This document shows positions 21,290 through 34,173 of a stretch of DNA of 64,000 nt, piece after piece. Every line of letters begins with the position of its first letter. Position 1 is the first letter of the stretch. This DNA comes from Manihot esculenta (lineage: Eukaryota > Streptophyta > Magnoliopsida > Malpighiales > Euphorbiaceae). The notes under the pieces were generated by a model. It saw nothing but the letters and a program-made list of their open reading frames with translations. It was not told where the DNA came from and ran no database searches. A program made the translations under genes and the position numbers. The stretch is from contig NC_035161.2 in NCBI RefSeq assembly GCF_001659605.2, forward strand, positions 27,761,691 through 27,825,690, given 5' to 3'.

Positions 21290-23727
21290 CAGGTAACTCT
21301 CAAACAATATAAATTCGGGAGAATGTTTCATTTATGGCTCCTAGAATAAGGGAGGAAACTTCCTTCAACACTCGGAGCACTTGAACAGAATTCAAATACA
21401 ATCCAATGAGAAGGCCAAGTTAGAGGATGAGGAGTCATTGAACGAGACCCCAAAAGATGTTGACTGAAAGTTGTTTGTGCGGCACAAAAGTATTGAAAGG
21501 AACAGAAGGACAATTATGGTTTAGATGACACTTTCTTCCTGTTAGAGGAAATTCTTGTAGAGATATTTTCCAAGAAGTTCAAACTATCTAGTTTGGACAA
21601 ATATGATAGAACTGCAGACCCCAGGAGTCACCTGGTTATCTTTCAAAAAACGATGTAGCTCCAGGACGTCAATAATTTTATATTATGTCGACTCTTCTCG
21701 TCCACACTCATAGGTAGGGATGTAAACGGGTAGGGTACCCGCGAAAATTGAACTACCCGAATCCGAACCCGATTTATATTAGTAATATCTGAATCCGTTC
21801 CGAACCCGATTAAAAATTAATTTAAACTATCCGAATCCATTCCAAATCCGATTATTATTATCTGAATAAAACCCGAACCCGTTTAATCTTATATATTTTA
21901 ATTAATAATTTATATAAAAAAATATTTTTCATTAATAATTTTCATTTAAAAATATAATATTTTTAAAGAATATTTAAATTTAAATTTTTAAATAAAAATA
22001 TATAAAAAAATTTATAAATATTATTGTAAAATATATTTTTTATATTAAATTAATTATTTATATAAACGGGTTCGGGTAGTGGGTACCCTGTACATAAAAC
22101 CCGAATCCGATCCGAACCCGCAACGGGTATTATTTTTAAAATCCGAACCCATCCCAAACCCAATTATAACTACCCAAATCCGTTCTATTAGGGTTCGGTC
22201 GGATCGGGTACCCGAAAATACCCGATCCGCTGCCATCCCTACTCATAGGTTTAGCTCAGAAGTAGTACCAACATATGAACCTAGGTTCTATTCACAATTT
22301 TACGCAACTTGCTATGTTATTTAAGTCTAAATTTATTACTTGCATACCTCCTGAAAAACTCTCCTCAGACTTGTGAAAAATTCGACAATGTCAAGCTCAT
22401 GGACTTGTGAAAAATTCAATGCTGAAAAATTACAGGTTGAAGAATTGAACCACGAAATAGCGTACAAGGCATTAAAGAAAGGGACTCGTAATGTCAAGCT
22501 CATGGACTCTCTGATTAAGAATTCAGCCGCTACTTATCAGCAGTTGATGGATAAGGCTCAGAAGTATATAAGACTGGATGATGAAGTCCAAGCGCTGAGG
22601 GAAGATAAAAGGACGAGCCAAAATAAAACCCAGAAGCCAAAATAAAATCCAGAAGCCAAAAAGGTGAGGCTATGAAGGACATCGTAAGAATTATCCTGTG
22701 TCTCGAGGAAGGGATGATCGAAGTTATAAGTACAAGAATTATACACCATTAAATGACTCACGAATGCACATTTTAATGTGGATTAATAAAAATAATAAAG
22801 AGGTTAGATGGCCCTCCAAACTCAATCCTTATAAAGCTCGCAGGTGAGATAAGACCAAATACTGTCAGTTCCACAAAGATCATAAGTATACAATAGAGAA
22901 ATGCTGACAGTTAAAAGATAAAATCGAGAGACTGATGAGAGACAGCACGCTTCGAAAGTTCACAAGAAAGGATAGAGAGGAAAGAAGACCAGAACCTGAG
23001 GTAAAACTCCTGAAAACACTATGGACATCGAACCCGTTAGGGTTATACATGTGATTGCAGGTGGCCTTAATGATGGTAAGAGCAAGAGCTGTCGTTATCA
23101 TAGATCGCCCTCAATGGAATAATGAGAGCTAGAGTGTGGATGGGCTGCCAGAGGAAGAGCTCGAGGTGAAACCTCCGCCAGAAGAAGATGACGAACATGA
23201 AGACGAAGAAGTCCTATTCATCTTTGAGAAAATTAATACAGATAGGAAAGCTACCTTTGGAGAATGAGGGAGTTAAGAATCGAGTGTTTGAGTCTTTTAA
23301 GCAAAAAAAGGCAATTGTGAGCAACAGTGGTAATTGCAAGAGAAAGGGAGATTTTATACGGTGATGACGCAAGTTTAAATGCAGCTCGAGAAGTAAGGAA
23401 ATCATCATTTATATTCAGAAACAGGCGAAGAAACGTGGATATAGAGAGCCAATTTGTGCACGCCATGTGTCCAAGACCGTGAAATTAGTTATAATCTTTG
23501 AATCTGAAGAATCGAAGAATGATGGGGAGACCTCTAATACGACATAATATTCACTCAAAGTGTGTCATGAGCTGTCACTGTAGAACAAGGCCACATAGCA
23601 AGGCCTTAATTAGCAATAGCACGCGATCACAAAAGTTTCACCCACAAGAAAGAAGACTTGAACATCATAATGGTCGATATAGAGAACGACATAAGACTCA
23701 TCCTCTTCTGAGTTGTTTGAGTCCTTC
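21290..23727 (+). pseudogene. Degenerate gag of a Tat-like Ty3/gypsy element (element D)
   Basis: Starts near an ATG at about 21332 and shows, over several frames, 'EIFSKKFKLSSLDKYD', 'ADPRSHLVIFQK', 'IPPEKLSSDL', then 'AYKALKKGTRN' and 'MDKAQKYIRLDDEV'. These are the plant Tat gag core: capsid, then the 'L..RAQKYI' segment. After about 22650 the frame decays. A MITE (21715-22241) splits the capsid part. No protease or reverse transcriptase follows. An LTR-like stretch follows directly from about 23728, so this too is a gag-only derivative. Confidence 0.65.
21715..22241. mobile_element. hAT-type MITE (527 bp) inserted in gag remnant
   Basis: Ends are TAGGGATG and its reverse complement CATCCCTA, followed inward by imperfect inverted repeats rich in CGGGTACCCG. 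An exact 8-bp target duplication, CTCATAGG, lies at 21707-21714 and 22242-22249. Eight-base duplications are diagnostic of hAT transposons. The interior is AT-rich with repeated 'ccgaacccg' motifs and codes for nothing. Removing the element rejoins the flanking gag reading, which confirms the boundaries. Confidence 0.85.
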
Positions 23728-24080
23728 ATGATAAAAAGTTATCGTTAGAGATTAGAATCCAACGTACTCCTCATTACGCCTATAATTGTGGGATCTCTTA
23801 TTTACTAGCACCAGTCGAATTTTCAAGAGATTTGATAACTAAATCCATCTTTTTATAGTATAAAAGCAAAACATTCATAGAGTTCAAAGTACGCGTTCTT
23901 AGACACTCATTCTAAGCTCAAGATTTCTATTACACTCGCTCTTTCTAGTAAATTACTAACTTAAGCATCAGAATGACTGTCCATAGGCGCCAACCACCTC
24001 ACTCTTTCATTTTTGCAGATTGACAGGTCACACTTCAACTCAATTACGATCACATTATTATCCAAGAATCTCCCTCTTAT
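23728..24080 (+). repeat. Probable 3' LTR remnant of element D
   Basis: Begins 'tgataaaaagttatcg' right after the gag remnant. It contains a leader-like stretch (about 23930-24030) with 'tagtaaattactaac' and 'agcatcagaatgactg', resembling the R/U5 part of plant Tat LTRs. The far end is not clear and no second LTR was found. Confidence 0.4.
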
Positions 24081-24128
24081 GATCCTATCTATAACATTTT
24101 TCTCTTTTATGGACTTATCTTTCTTTGT

Positions 24129-24345
24129 ATACCATTAATCAAAACAAACAATAAAATGATCTTTCTCTTTTCTCTTTTTTTTATATATAAGCAAAATAAT
24201 ATATTGAAACTGAAATCGGAGGACTAGAAATACAAACCAAGCAAAGATCCCAAAAAGCATAGCAATTTGCTGCATAAAAACTAAAAGAAGAGAGAGCATA
24301 CAAGAACAAGCCCACTGCAGTGCAAACAACGCAACTAAAAGAAAT
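24129..24345 (-). other. Possible minus-strand retroposon 3' fragment
   Basis: On the minus strand the sequence runs through a 64-codon hydrophobic frame into an A-rich tail (seen as T-rich at 24163-24183). Looks like the 3' end of a retroposon. No domain is recognisable. Confidence 0.25.
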
Positions 24346-24360
24346 GACCAAACCTCACAA

Positions 24361-26531
24361 ATAGGGACTATTCACAACAGTAAATGAGAGAGTGAATTAT
24401 GAAAAATCATTTTGCAGTAAAATTTGACTATTCACGAACAAATATCCTCCATTAAAACAGTTAATAGTTACTCTAACAATTAGCATTAGTTAACGGATTC
24501 TTAACCCGATTCTAAAAACTACTCACAATGCTGGTGTTAATGTGATATTCTCCTAAAGACATATTTATTTATATAAGATTCACCAAATAAAGACTTGTCT
24601 TTGTAATTAAGAAAGTGATTATTAATTTTAACTATATAAAAAAAATAGCTTATTTAGATTCAAAAGCAATTAAACAAATTAAATAAGATTCAATTTATAA
24701 GTTACTTATTCGTAATTATATAAAAATAATTTCCAATTGAAGGAACTTCTATCAATTTATAATGAATTAATATACATAAATATTTTTAAAAATACTAGCA
24801 TGATGATATCTTTATAAGTATTTTATATGATATAATTATAAAAATTAAAATTAATTCATTAATAAGTGATCTGAAAATAACTGGACTTTTTATTAAAAAA
24901 TTATTAATAAATGTAGAATCATATATATAACATAATTTTACAGCCTGTCAGATTTAATCGGTAAATAAGTAATTTTAACTTGACCTATTTAACCTCATCC
25001 AATTTATTCTTTTAAATTTAAAAAATAAAAATATTTAAATTTATATATTTATTGTATAAAAATTTTAAAATTTAAAATATAATTTTGTGTTTTTAAAAAA
25101 GTAAGTTATGTTTTTTAAAAAATAATTTAATTTTTCTTTTAATTAAAAAATCTATTAATTAACTTTTCTAATACTTTAAATATTAAAAAATATAAAAAAT
25201 ATTTTCTCACAGATAAAATTTACATATAAATAAATTATGCATAGTTAGTAGAGGGATAGTATTCGATTTAAATAGAAAAAGTTGATCCAATTAAATTTTT
25301 ATTCATTTTGATTTGATTTTTAATTTTAAAAATTTTGATCACTTCAATTCGATTTGATTTTAATAAAAAAATTTTAAAAATAAAACTAAATTAATTAGTG
25401 ATAATAGTATATTATTTTTAATAATACAGAGAGATTAGATCATAATCAAAATTAAAATATTTTAATTAAATTTTTAAAATATTAAAAATAAATAAAAAGT
25501 TTATTAAAAATTTAAATCGATTAAACCGAACTGAATCAGATCGGTTCGATTTCTAATTAAAATCAATTTGATTTAATTTTTATAAATACTAAAATTTTAA
25601 TTTTTAATTTATTCGATTCAATTCAATTTTAAATCGAACCGACCGAATGATAACCTAATTTGCATATTTTAAAAGCAAATAAACTTAGATCAAGTGATCA
25701 TTATGAGTGCGATTTTGAAATAGCTGTTTTCATAAAGTGTCATGTACAAAGAACAATATATTTTCTTAATTAACTTGTATTTTTCAAAATTTTAAATTAA
25801 TTAATTCACTGATTTAACCAGCTAAATAAATAAATTTTAATACGATTGTAATTTTAAAATTTAAATTTTATTTGCTTACAAAAAATAATTTATGAAAAAT
25901 AATTTTTATAAAAAATATTTTCTAGCAAATTAATTTATTTTTTATTGTTCACTTTTAATGTAAAAATTCAAATATATTAGTATATTTATAAATAGAGTTA
26001 ATAAATTTTTAAAATGTCAAAAAGTAACTTTCTCTTTCATTCTCCTCAAATTGATTTTTTTTTAATGAATAAATGTTTTCAGATAATTAGTTTTCTTAAG
26101 TATTTCAAATCCTCAGAAAAATTTAAAAAATACTTTTCATAAAATAAATAGAACTTAAAAGATAATATATTTTAAAATGAAAAAAAGAATTAAATTAAAT
26201 ATAAAGCTACTTTTGTAATGGTATTAAATTAATCTTTTTAGTTGGTCGTCAACAAACTATAATTTTTTTTTGAATTATAATTATCCATGTTAATATAATT
26301 TATATAAACTAAAGTTTTTTAAATGTTTGTTGCATTTTTTTTACTATACTAAGCACCCATAATTTAATTTAACTCACATTTTTAAATTTATTTTCAAAAA
26401 TGATATATTGCATATGGCTTATTTTTACTAAAAATGTGAGAAAAATATTAATAATATTGATAGTAACTTAAAATAAGATAATATTACATTTAATTTTATA
26501 TAAGTTTTTATGATTAATATTTCGGATAATT
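24361..26531. other. AT-rich intergenic DNA
   Basis: Very A/T-rich DNA between the retroelement remnants and the PME cluster. The only structure noted is the possible MITE at 25249-25657. No coding potential seen. Confidence 0.4.
25249..25657. mobile_element. Possible degenerate hAT-like MITE
   Basis: The left end 'tagagggatagtattcg' and right end 'cgaccgaatgataaccta' form an imperfect inverted repeat. The interior near both ends is rich in 'ttcgatt' and 'aaccgaa' motifs, typical of a common plant MITE type. No convincing 8-bp target duplication remains, so the call is tentative. Confidence 0.35.
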
Positions 26532-26655
26532 CCATTTCTCTCCCCACCAACATAAATGCCCTCAAAAAATATAATAATAATAATAAGAAAAAGAGAGAGC
26601 AATTTTTCTTGCCATTGAATATAGAAAAAAATATTCTTTGATAATTAAATATAAA

Positions 26656-28026
26656 TTACATTGGAGGTGGAAGCAACCATTTAGAACCCTCAATATAGCC
26701 AAGAGAGAGAAAGTGTTTTGCTTCTCTATCCGTTAGCTTCTTCGCGAATTTAACACGTCTTTTAAGATTTGATCCGGGTCCTGAATTTTTATACTCCGCA
26801 AAGAAAACCGTCCTGCATTTCAAACAATTCATCTTAATTAATTTATTATCATTTTTATCTCTCTTAGAGTTTAAGGTTAAAAATAATTTAATTTACCTTT
26901 CTCTTTCGGGTAGCCTATTATTTGACCATCCAAGAGGATCAACAACCGCACCCATTTCAGTATAAGAGAATACTACCTCAGGCATCGCCCTCCATGCTCG
27001 TCCCAAATATGCTCGAGATCCACTTCCTGTTATTTTGCATTGTACAAATGAGTAACCATAAACTTCTGTTTTGTTCTGCTTTGCTTGTGCTGTGATGTAT
27101 GTGGATCCCTTCCTATTTACTACATTTATATGTGATTCCTGCATTTAAAATAATGTATAATAGTTAATTTTTATTTAATATATTATTTTTCAAAAAAACA
27201 ATGTTAATATATATATTCTCACCAAATAAAGTGACCTTCCTCTTCCAAAAATAAAATCAACAGTGCCTTGAACGTAACAATTTTTGTAAAAATGGCGTCC
27301 TCTATCATCACATAATGTGTCTTGAAATCCAAACATTTTGCAATTATAAAAAGCTGCCTTGTCACCACCGACTCTTAATGCAACTGCTTGAGCTCCCGGC
27401 TTCTTCGAATCAGGTCCTGGTGCAGTATTCTATAACAAAGAAAGAGATAAAATAATAAATCACAAGAACAAAAATTATTAAACAAAATAAAGTGATAATT
27501 AAGACATATGTGTATGTTTATATGTAAATACCTTAAAAATAATATTAACGGCCATGAAATAAGTAGACTCTATAGCTACGGAAGCACTGGCAAGAGTTCC
27601 ATACTCATAAGCGGTGCCATTAAATGCCAAGGTGGGCATGGCTTTAGGATCTCCAAGGAATGTAATAAAATGCTTAGTTCTTTCAATTTGGATCTTCTCG
27701 GTGTAAACTCCAGGACCAATTTTTATAATTACACGTTGTTTATTTTTTGGCGGAACACTATTAATGGCATCAGTAACCGTCTTAAACTCCCCTTTTCCAT
27801 CTTTTGAGACTATAATTATTTTGGATTTAGCCTCAGCAGCTTCAAGAGCGGGATCTAAGGTACCTTTGCGACTTTTCCAAGGTTTAACATTAGTTTGGAA
27901 CCAATTACTTACCTTAGAATCATCAGCTGGTATTGGTGTTATATCATCAGAGCTAACGGTGGTTGCAACAACAAAAATGGCAATGAGGACGCAATAAATT
28001 GCATCAATATATCTTCCTCTTGCCAT
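26656..28026 (-). CDS. Pectinesterase (pectin methylesterase) A, group without PRO region
   Basis: Four exons: 28026-27532, 27429-27223, 27138-26897 and 26812-26656. All are GT-AG, lengths 495/207/242/157, giving 366 aa. An N-terminal hydrophobic signal peptide (about 1-25) is followed directly by the catalytic beta-helix domain. There is no PMEI-like pro-region, as in the short (about 360 aa) PMEs of the PPME1/QRT1 kind. Catalytic residues are present: 'GFQDTL' (D202, proton donor), 'GTVDFIFG' (D223, nucleophile) and 'LGRAWR' (R281, W283). The N-terminal motif 'GPGVYTEKI' is also intact. It would demethylate pectin in the cell wall, releasing methanol and allowing calcium cross-links. The closest-looking members are expressed in pollen, but expression here is unknown. 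PME B is its tandem copy. A TATA box lies at 28110-28116. Confidence 0.93.
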
Positions 28027-28109
28027 TTTGTAGTTACTTCCTCCCGTTGATTTATTTGTTCAGGGTTCTTTGATTAGTTGCTTACCTTTTTCTCTACTAA
28101 AGGATTCTA

Positions 28110-28116
28110 ATTTATA
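28110..28116 (-). promoter_or_regulatory. TATA box of PME A
   Basis: TATAAAT on the minus strand, 84-90 bp upstream of the ATG at 28026. Conserved in PME B at 38215-38221. Confidence 0.6.
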
Positions 28117-31100
28117 GAAGTATAAGATACTTTATATAAAAAATACTTAAAAAAGTGAGAATAGGAGAATTTCTCGCATTTATGTAGCTAAAAATAGACA
28201 AAGTGCTAAGATGCCATGATCTCTATATCTCTTTCTATTTTTGCTTCATGATCATAAGAAAAGTCCATTCAACCAAATATATAGGATCTATTCTCTTAAA
28301 ATGAAAAGAAAAGATAAAAGTAATGAAAAGTCTATGATAAAAAATAAATCAACTAACACTCATATATTTAATCTAATGGTAAGTGTATCTGAATAAATCT
28401 GAGAGGTCTCAAGTTATACTTCTCCAATTCCCGATTTTCAGTTAAAAAAAAATTAAATAAATCAACCATTTAATTAATTAATTTGTTATTATGTAACCAA
28501 TATTTTAAATTTTGTTAAAATTTATGTAGAAACATTTCATATCTTAGGTCAATTGAAACTTTAAATGAATATATGCTAATTATGAATCAAACCAAACAAT
28601 GAGATGATCTTATTGGTGGAACATTTACCATGTAAAACTCTATGTCAGCATTCAAAAATCAAATAAATTTAGCAGTATATTTTACTCCTTCTATCTCATA
28701 ATTTTTATTTATTATTTATTTTTTTAATTATTTTAAAATTATTATCCTATTTTCTTTTTAAATTATAGTAATATATAAATTCACTATTATAACTCTATTT
28801 TATTTTATTTTATTTTTAATAAATCTTTTAAAATATCTTTTAATATTTAATAAAATTTAATATATTTAAAATGTGTACAATTGAAAAGTTAATAAAAAAA
28901 TATATTTCTTAATATATATAAAAAAGTAAAATAAATAAAAATTATAAGTCGAAGAGTAGAAGCTCAATATTTACATTATTTTGTATTTTAATTTAAATAT
29001 TTAAATTTTAAATAAATTATCCTAACATTTACATTTGATTATAATTTTGGTTAATTTTTAAAATTTAAAATTTAAAAATTCAAATAAGATGTGAAATATA
29101 ATATTTTATTATTTATTAAATATAAACTAATTATATATAAAAAATAATATTAATACATACTTAATTATAATTTAATATTTTTAATTTTAAAAATAATAAT
29201 AATCTAACGGTTAAATATATCAGAATTTTTCACTTTCATGGATTTAGTTTTGCACCAATGATTAAGGAAAATTTGTAACATATATGTTATTTTTTATTAT
29301 TTTATATATACATGCTATTTTAAATTAATAATATATTTATTATAAAATATTTATAATTATTGATGTATAATAAAATTTATTAATATTGAATGTGTGAATG
29401 ACATATTTAATAATGGTGTTGTTTATCTTTTAATTTTAAGTTTAAAAATAAATTAAAATTACATGAGTATGGACCAGCTCCTCTCCCTCACATCACATCA
29501 CCGGACTGGGCTTCTTCCTGTTGGGTCTGGACTCGAGGGTAACCCATCCAACCCGGCGTATCTGGGTCGAGGCCTAAGATGCTGAGTTAGTCAGCCTAAG
29601 GAGCGCTTGATGGGTTTTATGCCACTGTTCTCCTCTTGGGCCCTGCCTCGTCCAGGGTAGAGGAAGCCTGACGGTCATCAATTGCCCCTTTACCTCCTCG
29701 GCAGTTATTACATGAGTGGCGAGGGGGTAAATCCTTAAACTTTATATATGACCGCATGGCCTGAGAACTGCTCCTGTCAAAAGCGTCATTTCCTTGCCTT
29801 TTTATTTCTTTGTCTTTCTACTTTGATGTTTGAATGTATGGCGATCTGGAGATGTGTATTTGATGATGAATGATATTTCACATCGGCCTGTACCTCATTA
29901 TTATTTTTTACTCAGACTGTCTTCTGGCTTTGTCAATTTTACTTAATTGATGGACCAGGCTACCTCTACTGAGACTTTGCTAGTCGAGCTGACCCGGGCT
30001 AAGAGCTCGGAGTCTAGCTAAACTTCTGACTTGCGAGTTTTTCTTATTCTCATGAGGGCATTTCTGTTTTTGGCTTATGACCTCGCCAGTGCTGCGAGCT
30101 TGGATATATAATACCTAGAGGAATGTCTTATTTGCATGAGTGCCTCACTTTAGACGATTTTAAATCTTGTTCTTGTTACGAGCTCGGACATCTTGTCCTT
30201 TTGGATGTAACCTTCTGGCGGTCAGTGCGGTCTGAGCTTTGTGCTCCACTGGGATAGGGAGCTTGGCCTTTTGTCGTCTTCCTCTTCCTTGGTCATCTTT
30301 GCTAAGTGTTTGTTTACTGTGGGTTAATCCGAGCTGTGAGCACAACCCTTTGCTTTCGTTTATCCTTTTGTGTGTTTCGCATTGGCGGGCCTTTTCATAT
30401 AGGGAGCTCAGCTCTCTGTTGTTTCTTCTACACTTAGCTTTATTCATCTTGATTGTTTACTTGTTGTGAGTCCGTCCGTGCCGCGAGTTCGAGAGCTCAG
30501 ATTTTTGTTCTTTGCTTAGGCTTTTATGCCTATAGCCCGTGATGCTGCTTGTGCTATGAGCTCGAGAGTTCGGGATTTCATTTTCTTCACTTTGGTGCCC
30601 CGAGCTCTTTTGTGAAGTCGAACTTAATTTTCTTACTTTCTTGTCTAGCCTTACACGGGCTGTGTTTCAGTCTGACTGCTTGTTTGCTCGGCTTTAACTT
30701 TTCTTTTATAGACTTATAGCCTTGCCGGTAAAGACATAAGGCCCCTCTAAGCTTCTGGGGAGATCGACCCTGGATTGAAGAAGTTGGACTATCTGTTTTG
30801 GGTTTGACTATACTGGGGTTCGATTCTTTTGTATCCAATGAGTCAAGACTTTCCACTGCCTCGTCCAATCATTCAGAATGGTCCATTTGGCCTTTTACAT
30901 TGCTCTTGTCCCCTTGATTCTTTATCTGAGCATTTGGTCCTTGAGTATGTCTCGGTTGTTTGGGTTTTTTGCCCCCGAGTGCTTTCCGAGCTGTCTTCCC
31001 TCAAGCGTTTTGTGAGCTCTTTGCTGCTTAAACCTTTCTCTAGGCTAGCCGAGCTGGTTTAGTGCTAGCAGTTAATCCTCAAGATCAGTGCCTCCTATGA

Positions 31101-31680
31101 TTGCCCCTGGTCCTTTGTTTGGTTCTCTATCTTGGTATGCATTTTGCTTAGGATTTGCCTCACCTTAATTTGGTCTGCCTATTGGATTTACCAGTACCAA
31201 GCTCATTTTCTTGAGATCGGCATGGTACTTTGGCGCTTTGGCATCGTGAGCCTTGCATTGGCCTTTAGTAAGTCGCATTGCTATATGATACAGGCGTTGG
31301 GGCGCCTTAGTTTAATTTCGTTATATGCTGGCTATTTTGCGAGATCGATGTCTTATTAACCTGTAATCCGAGCTCTTTCGAGAGGTCGGATTCAGATTTT
31401 TTATTTCTGTTCCAGCACCCTCTTGAGGTCAGCATGGTGCGTTGGCGCTTTTGGCTGTTGTGTGAGATCAAAGTCTCTTTACCTTTTGACCCGATCTCCT
31501 TTGGGAGGTCGGAGTTTAACTTTTCATTTATGGTTCAGTGCCCCAATCTTTTTTGTGAGGTCGGAGCTGTGTTCTTATGAGTTGTTTTTGCTTGTTGTCA
31601 TCGTATGTAGCTGTTTGCTGTGAGCATACAGTATTTTTTTTAATAGAAAGCGAAAGAATAGTTCCCTTCATACTCTCAGC

Positions 31681-32390
31681 TCGATTTTGTAGTGCTGACG
31701 ATCATTTTCCGAGACCAGTCACCTACCTCACTGAGGGTTTGCTCAAGATTCAGACTCTTAGGCCTTACTGTCGCTTCCAGGCTCTTTAGCCTTGCATGGG
31801 ATTCAGGCTCATTGGCCTTACTGTCGCTTCATCATCTCAACCAGTTTTGTGGTGCCGGGGGTCATTTTCTAAGACCGATCACCTACCTCACTGAGGTCTT
31901 ACACAAGATTCAGGCTCTTAGGCCTTACTGTTGCTTCCAGGCTCTCTAGCCTTGCATAGGATTCAGACTCATTGGTCTTACTGTCGCTTCGTCATCTCAG
32001 CCGATTTTGTGGTGCCGGGAGTCATTTTCCGAGGCAGGTCACCTACCTTACTGAGGTCTTACACAAGATTCAGGCTCTTAGGCCTTACTGTCGCTTCTAG
32101 GCTCTCTAGCCTTGTATGGAATTCAGGCTCATTGGCCTTACTGTCGCTTCGTCATCTTAGCCGGTTTTGTGGTGCCGAGGGTCATTTTCCGAGGCCGGTC
32201 ACCTACCTCACTGAGGTCTTGCGCAAGATTCAGGCTCTTAGGCCTTACTGTCACTTCCAGGCTCTCTAGCCTTGCATGGGATTCAGGCTCATTGGCCTTA
32301 CTGTAGCTTCATCATCTCAGCCGGTTTTGTGGTGCCGGGGGTTATTTTCCGAGGCCGGTCACCTACCTCACTAAGGTCTTCATTTAGAAT
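31681..32390. repeat. 160-bp tandem repeat (about 4.5 units) in element B
   Basis: The phrase 'acctacct' recurs at 31721, 31881, 32041, 32201 and 32361, an exact 160-bp step. Each unit contains 'caggctcttaggccttactg' and a similar 'caggctcattggccttactg', so it is itself built from a shorter related pair. A related 73-bp unit occurs twice in element C at 43584-43729. Open frames here mirror the repeat and are not genes. Confidence 0.9.
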
Positions 32391-33526
32391 TTAGAATTTT
32401 TTCTGCAAAATAAGAGATTGCACAGAGCGTATATAACGAGGATGCTCGTTGTTAATTCAATAATATTTATCAATAAATAATATGTCGCACATGTCACTTA
32501 GTTTCATATTTCAGATGGATGTAAATATTAGCTCTAACTAACAATATTAACTCATACAATTTAGAGATTCAATAAGTAATATTTTGCATGTGTAAATTTC
32601 TTCAAGATTTTTCAATCTATAAAATACATAATCTTTTTCTTAGGAATGTTTGTGCTAATATTAATAATAAAATTGTCATGACAATACTTGAATTTTAATG
32701 TTATGTAAGCAATTATCAAGATATTTAATATTAAAAAAGTATACTTTAATTAAATTTAGCATTATTATTTACATGCAAAGTATATCTTTTAATAATCTAT
32801 GAAATCCTTTATATTCAATAATAATTAATCAAAAACAATTGCCAGTAACTAAAGACAGTCTTGAAATTCTAAAGCAAAATAATAAGTATACACAGCAAGA
32901 GGCATTTTTAAATAGTTGGAGTCTTTTCACTTGAGCTCTTCCACCGATCTATTTTTCATCATTTGTTGTACAGTCCGACCTCGCCTATTTGTTGTCCAGT
33001 CATAGAGTTGTCCAATCTACCCGTACTGCTTCATTTTTTCTCGCAGATCCTTCTTTTTTACTTTATTTTATTTTTTATTTATTAATTTTCTCTCTAATTT
33101 ACTAACTTGGGACTCTATAGCCGACCTGTCCATCTAACCTTTACAACATATATACGGCCGACCTCACAATTTCAACAAATATATACATCACTTATTTTAT
33201 TTTTTTTATTTTTTTATTTTTTTTCTTTCTATAGAAAATATTAAAATTTTATACTCATAGATAAGTATTTCGATCTGAAGTTTCACTTCACCAGGTTTCG
33301 AAGAAAAAGTTAGTAGTAATAAAATTCAATAAATATTAAAATAAACTATATGAAAGACTATTAAAATATTTCTAAACATAATGAATTTTTCTTTTCAGCT
33401 GGGTTATTGTAAACCTCCAACTTCCTTTTTGTATAAACTTTCATACCTTCAGGTGGATTTCAATGGGTGAATTTAGGAACTTTAGAGATAGAAAAAATTT
33501 ATTTCGTTCCCACAGATGACGCCAAT

Positions 33527-34173
33527 TGATATTTCTGATTTTCCTCTTACTCCATGATAGATCTAGTTTTCTTCTTGCTCCATCATATAGGTCTATCATA
33601 TGGGTCTCTCAATATTCGATTTGATGAAATGACTTGCAAAATAAGGAAAGATGGTCAGAGGTCTACCGGGGATGCCCCGGTGGAGACCCTCCGACGTTCA
33701 AGTCAGATTCATGAACTAATTTAGTCGAGATAGGCCAGAGTTGCAGAGAAAAGTAAAGTAAAAACATGGAGCTGAGGAAGAAGCCGGAAGAAGGAGAAGG
33801 GAAGAGAAGACCCCCTCTTTCTTACCTGTCCCTCCCCTTCTTGCTATTGTACTACCTGTTTATGTCACTCAGTCACGTACGTACGGACGCGTCAGACCCC
33901 CTCTCCACGCCAGACAGCCATTTAATTCTCCCGGCGCCCGTGCGGGCAGGGTTGCGAAGTGACTGGACGAGCTCCTCTCCCTCACATCACATCCCCAGAC
34001 TGAGCTTCTTCCTACTGGGTCTGGACTCGCGGGTAACCCATCCGGCCTGGCATGTTTGGGTCGAGGCCTGAGATGCTGAGTTGGTCAGTCTAAGAAGGGT
34101 TTGATGAGCTTTGGGCCACTGTTCTCCTCTTGGGCTCAGCCTCACTCAGGGTAGAGAAAGTCCAGCGGTCATT
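33527..34173 (-). repeat. LTR of element B (right, 5' in element orientation)
   Basis: 647 bp, from TGATATTTCTG to cggtcat. Its end runs into host sequence 'tacagcaaaaag', seen in copy 3 as 'tacagcaaaaag' near 53666. The expected terminal CA and any target duplication are lost. Its partner is 29469-29680. Confidence 0.75.

Larger units (their letters stand above)
26532..29464 (-). repeat. PME duplication unit, copy 1 (gene plus proximal flank)
   Basis: From 'ccatttctctccccacc' (about 26532) onward, this matches copy 2 starting at about 36607, through the gene and its upstream flank. The upstream part (28187-29464) also matches copy 3 from about 51712. Similarity stops at about 29464 where element B interrupts. 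Sequence to the left of 26532 and of 36607 differs, so this is one end of the duplication. Confidence 0.8.
29465..34173 (-). mobile_element. LTR retrotransposon B, non-coding, rearranged
   Basis: The right LTR (33527-34173) begins TGATATTTC and ends at cggtcat, lacking the final bases. The left LTR copy (29469-29680) keeps only its last 212 bp, ending cggtcatca. On the minus strand, next to the right LTR (33525 downward), is TTGGCG followed by 'tcatctgtgggaacg', a plant gypsy primer-binding site. Next to the left LTR is a purine tract (29681-29699 on the minus strand). The element therefore reads right to left. The interior shows no gag or pol, only short motifs and a 160-bp tandem array (31681-32390). 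Comparison with copies 2 and 3 of the host flank shows about 0.7 kb of host DNA missing here. Confidence 0.75.
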
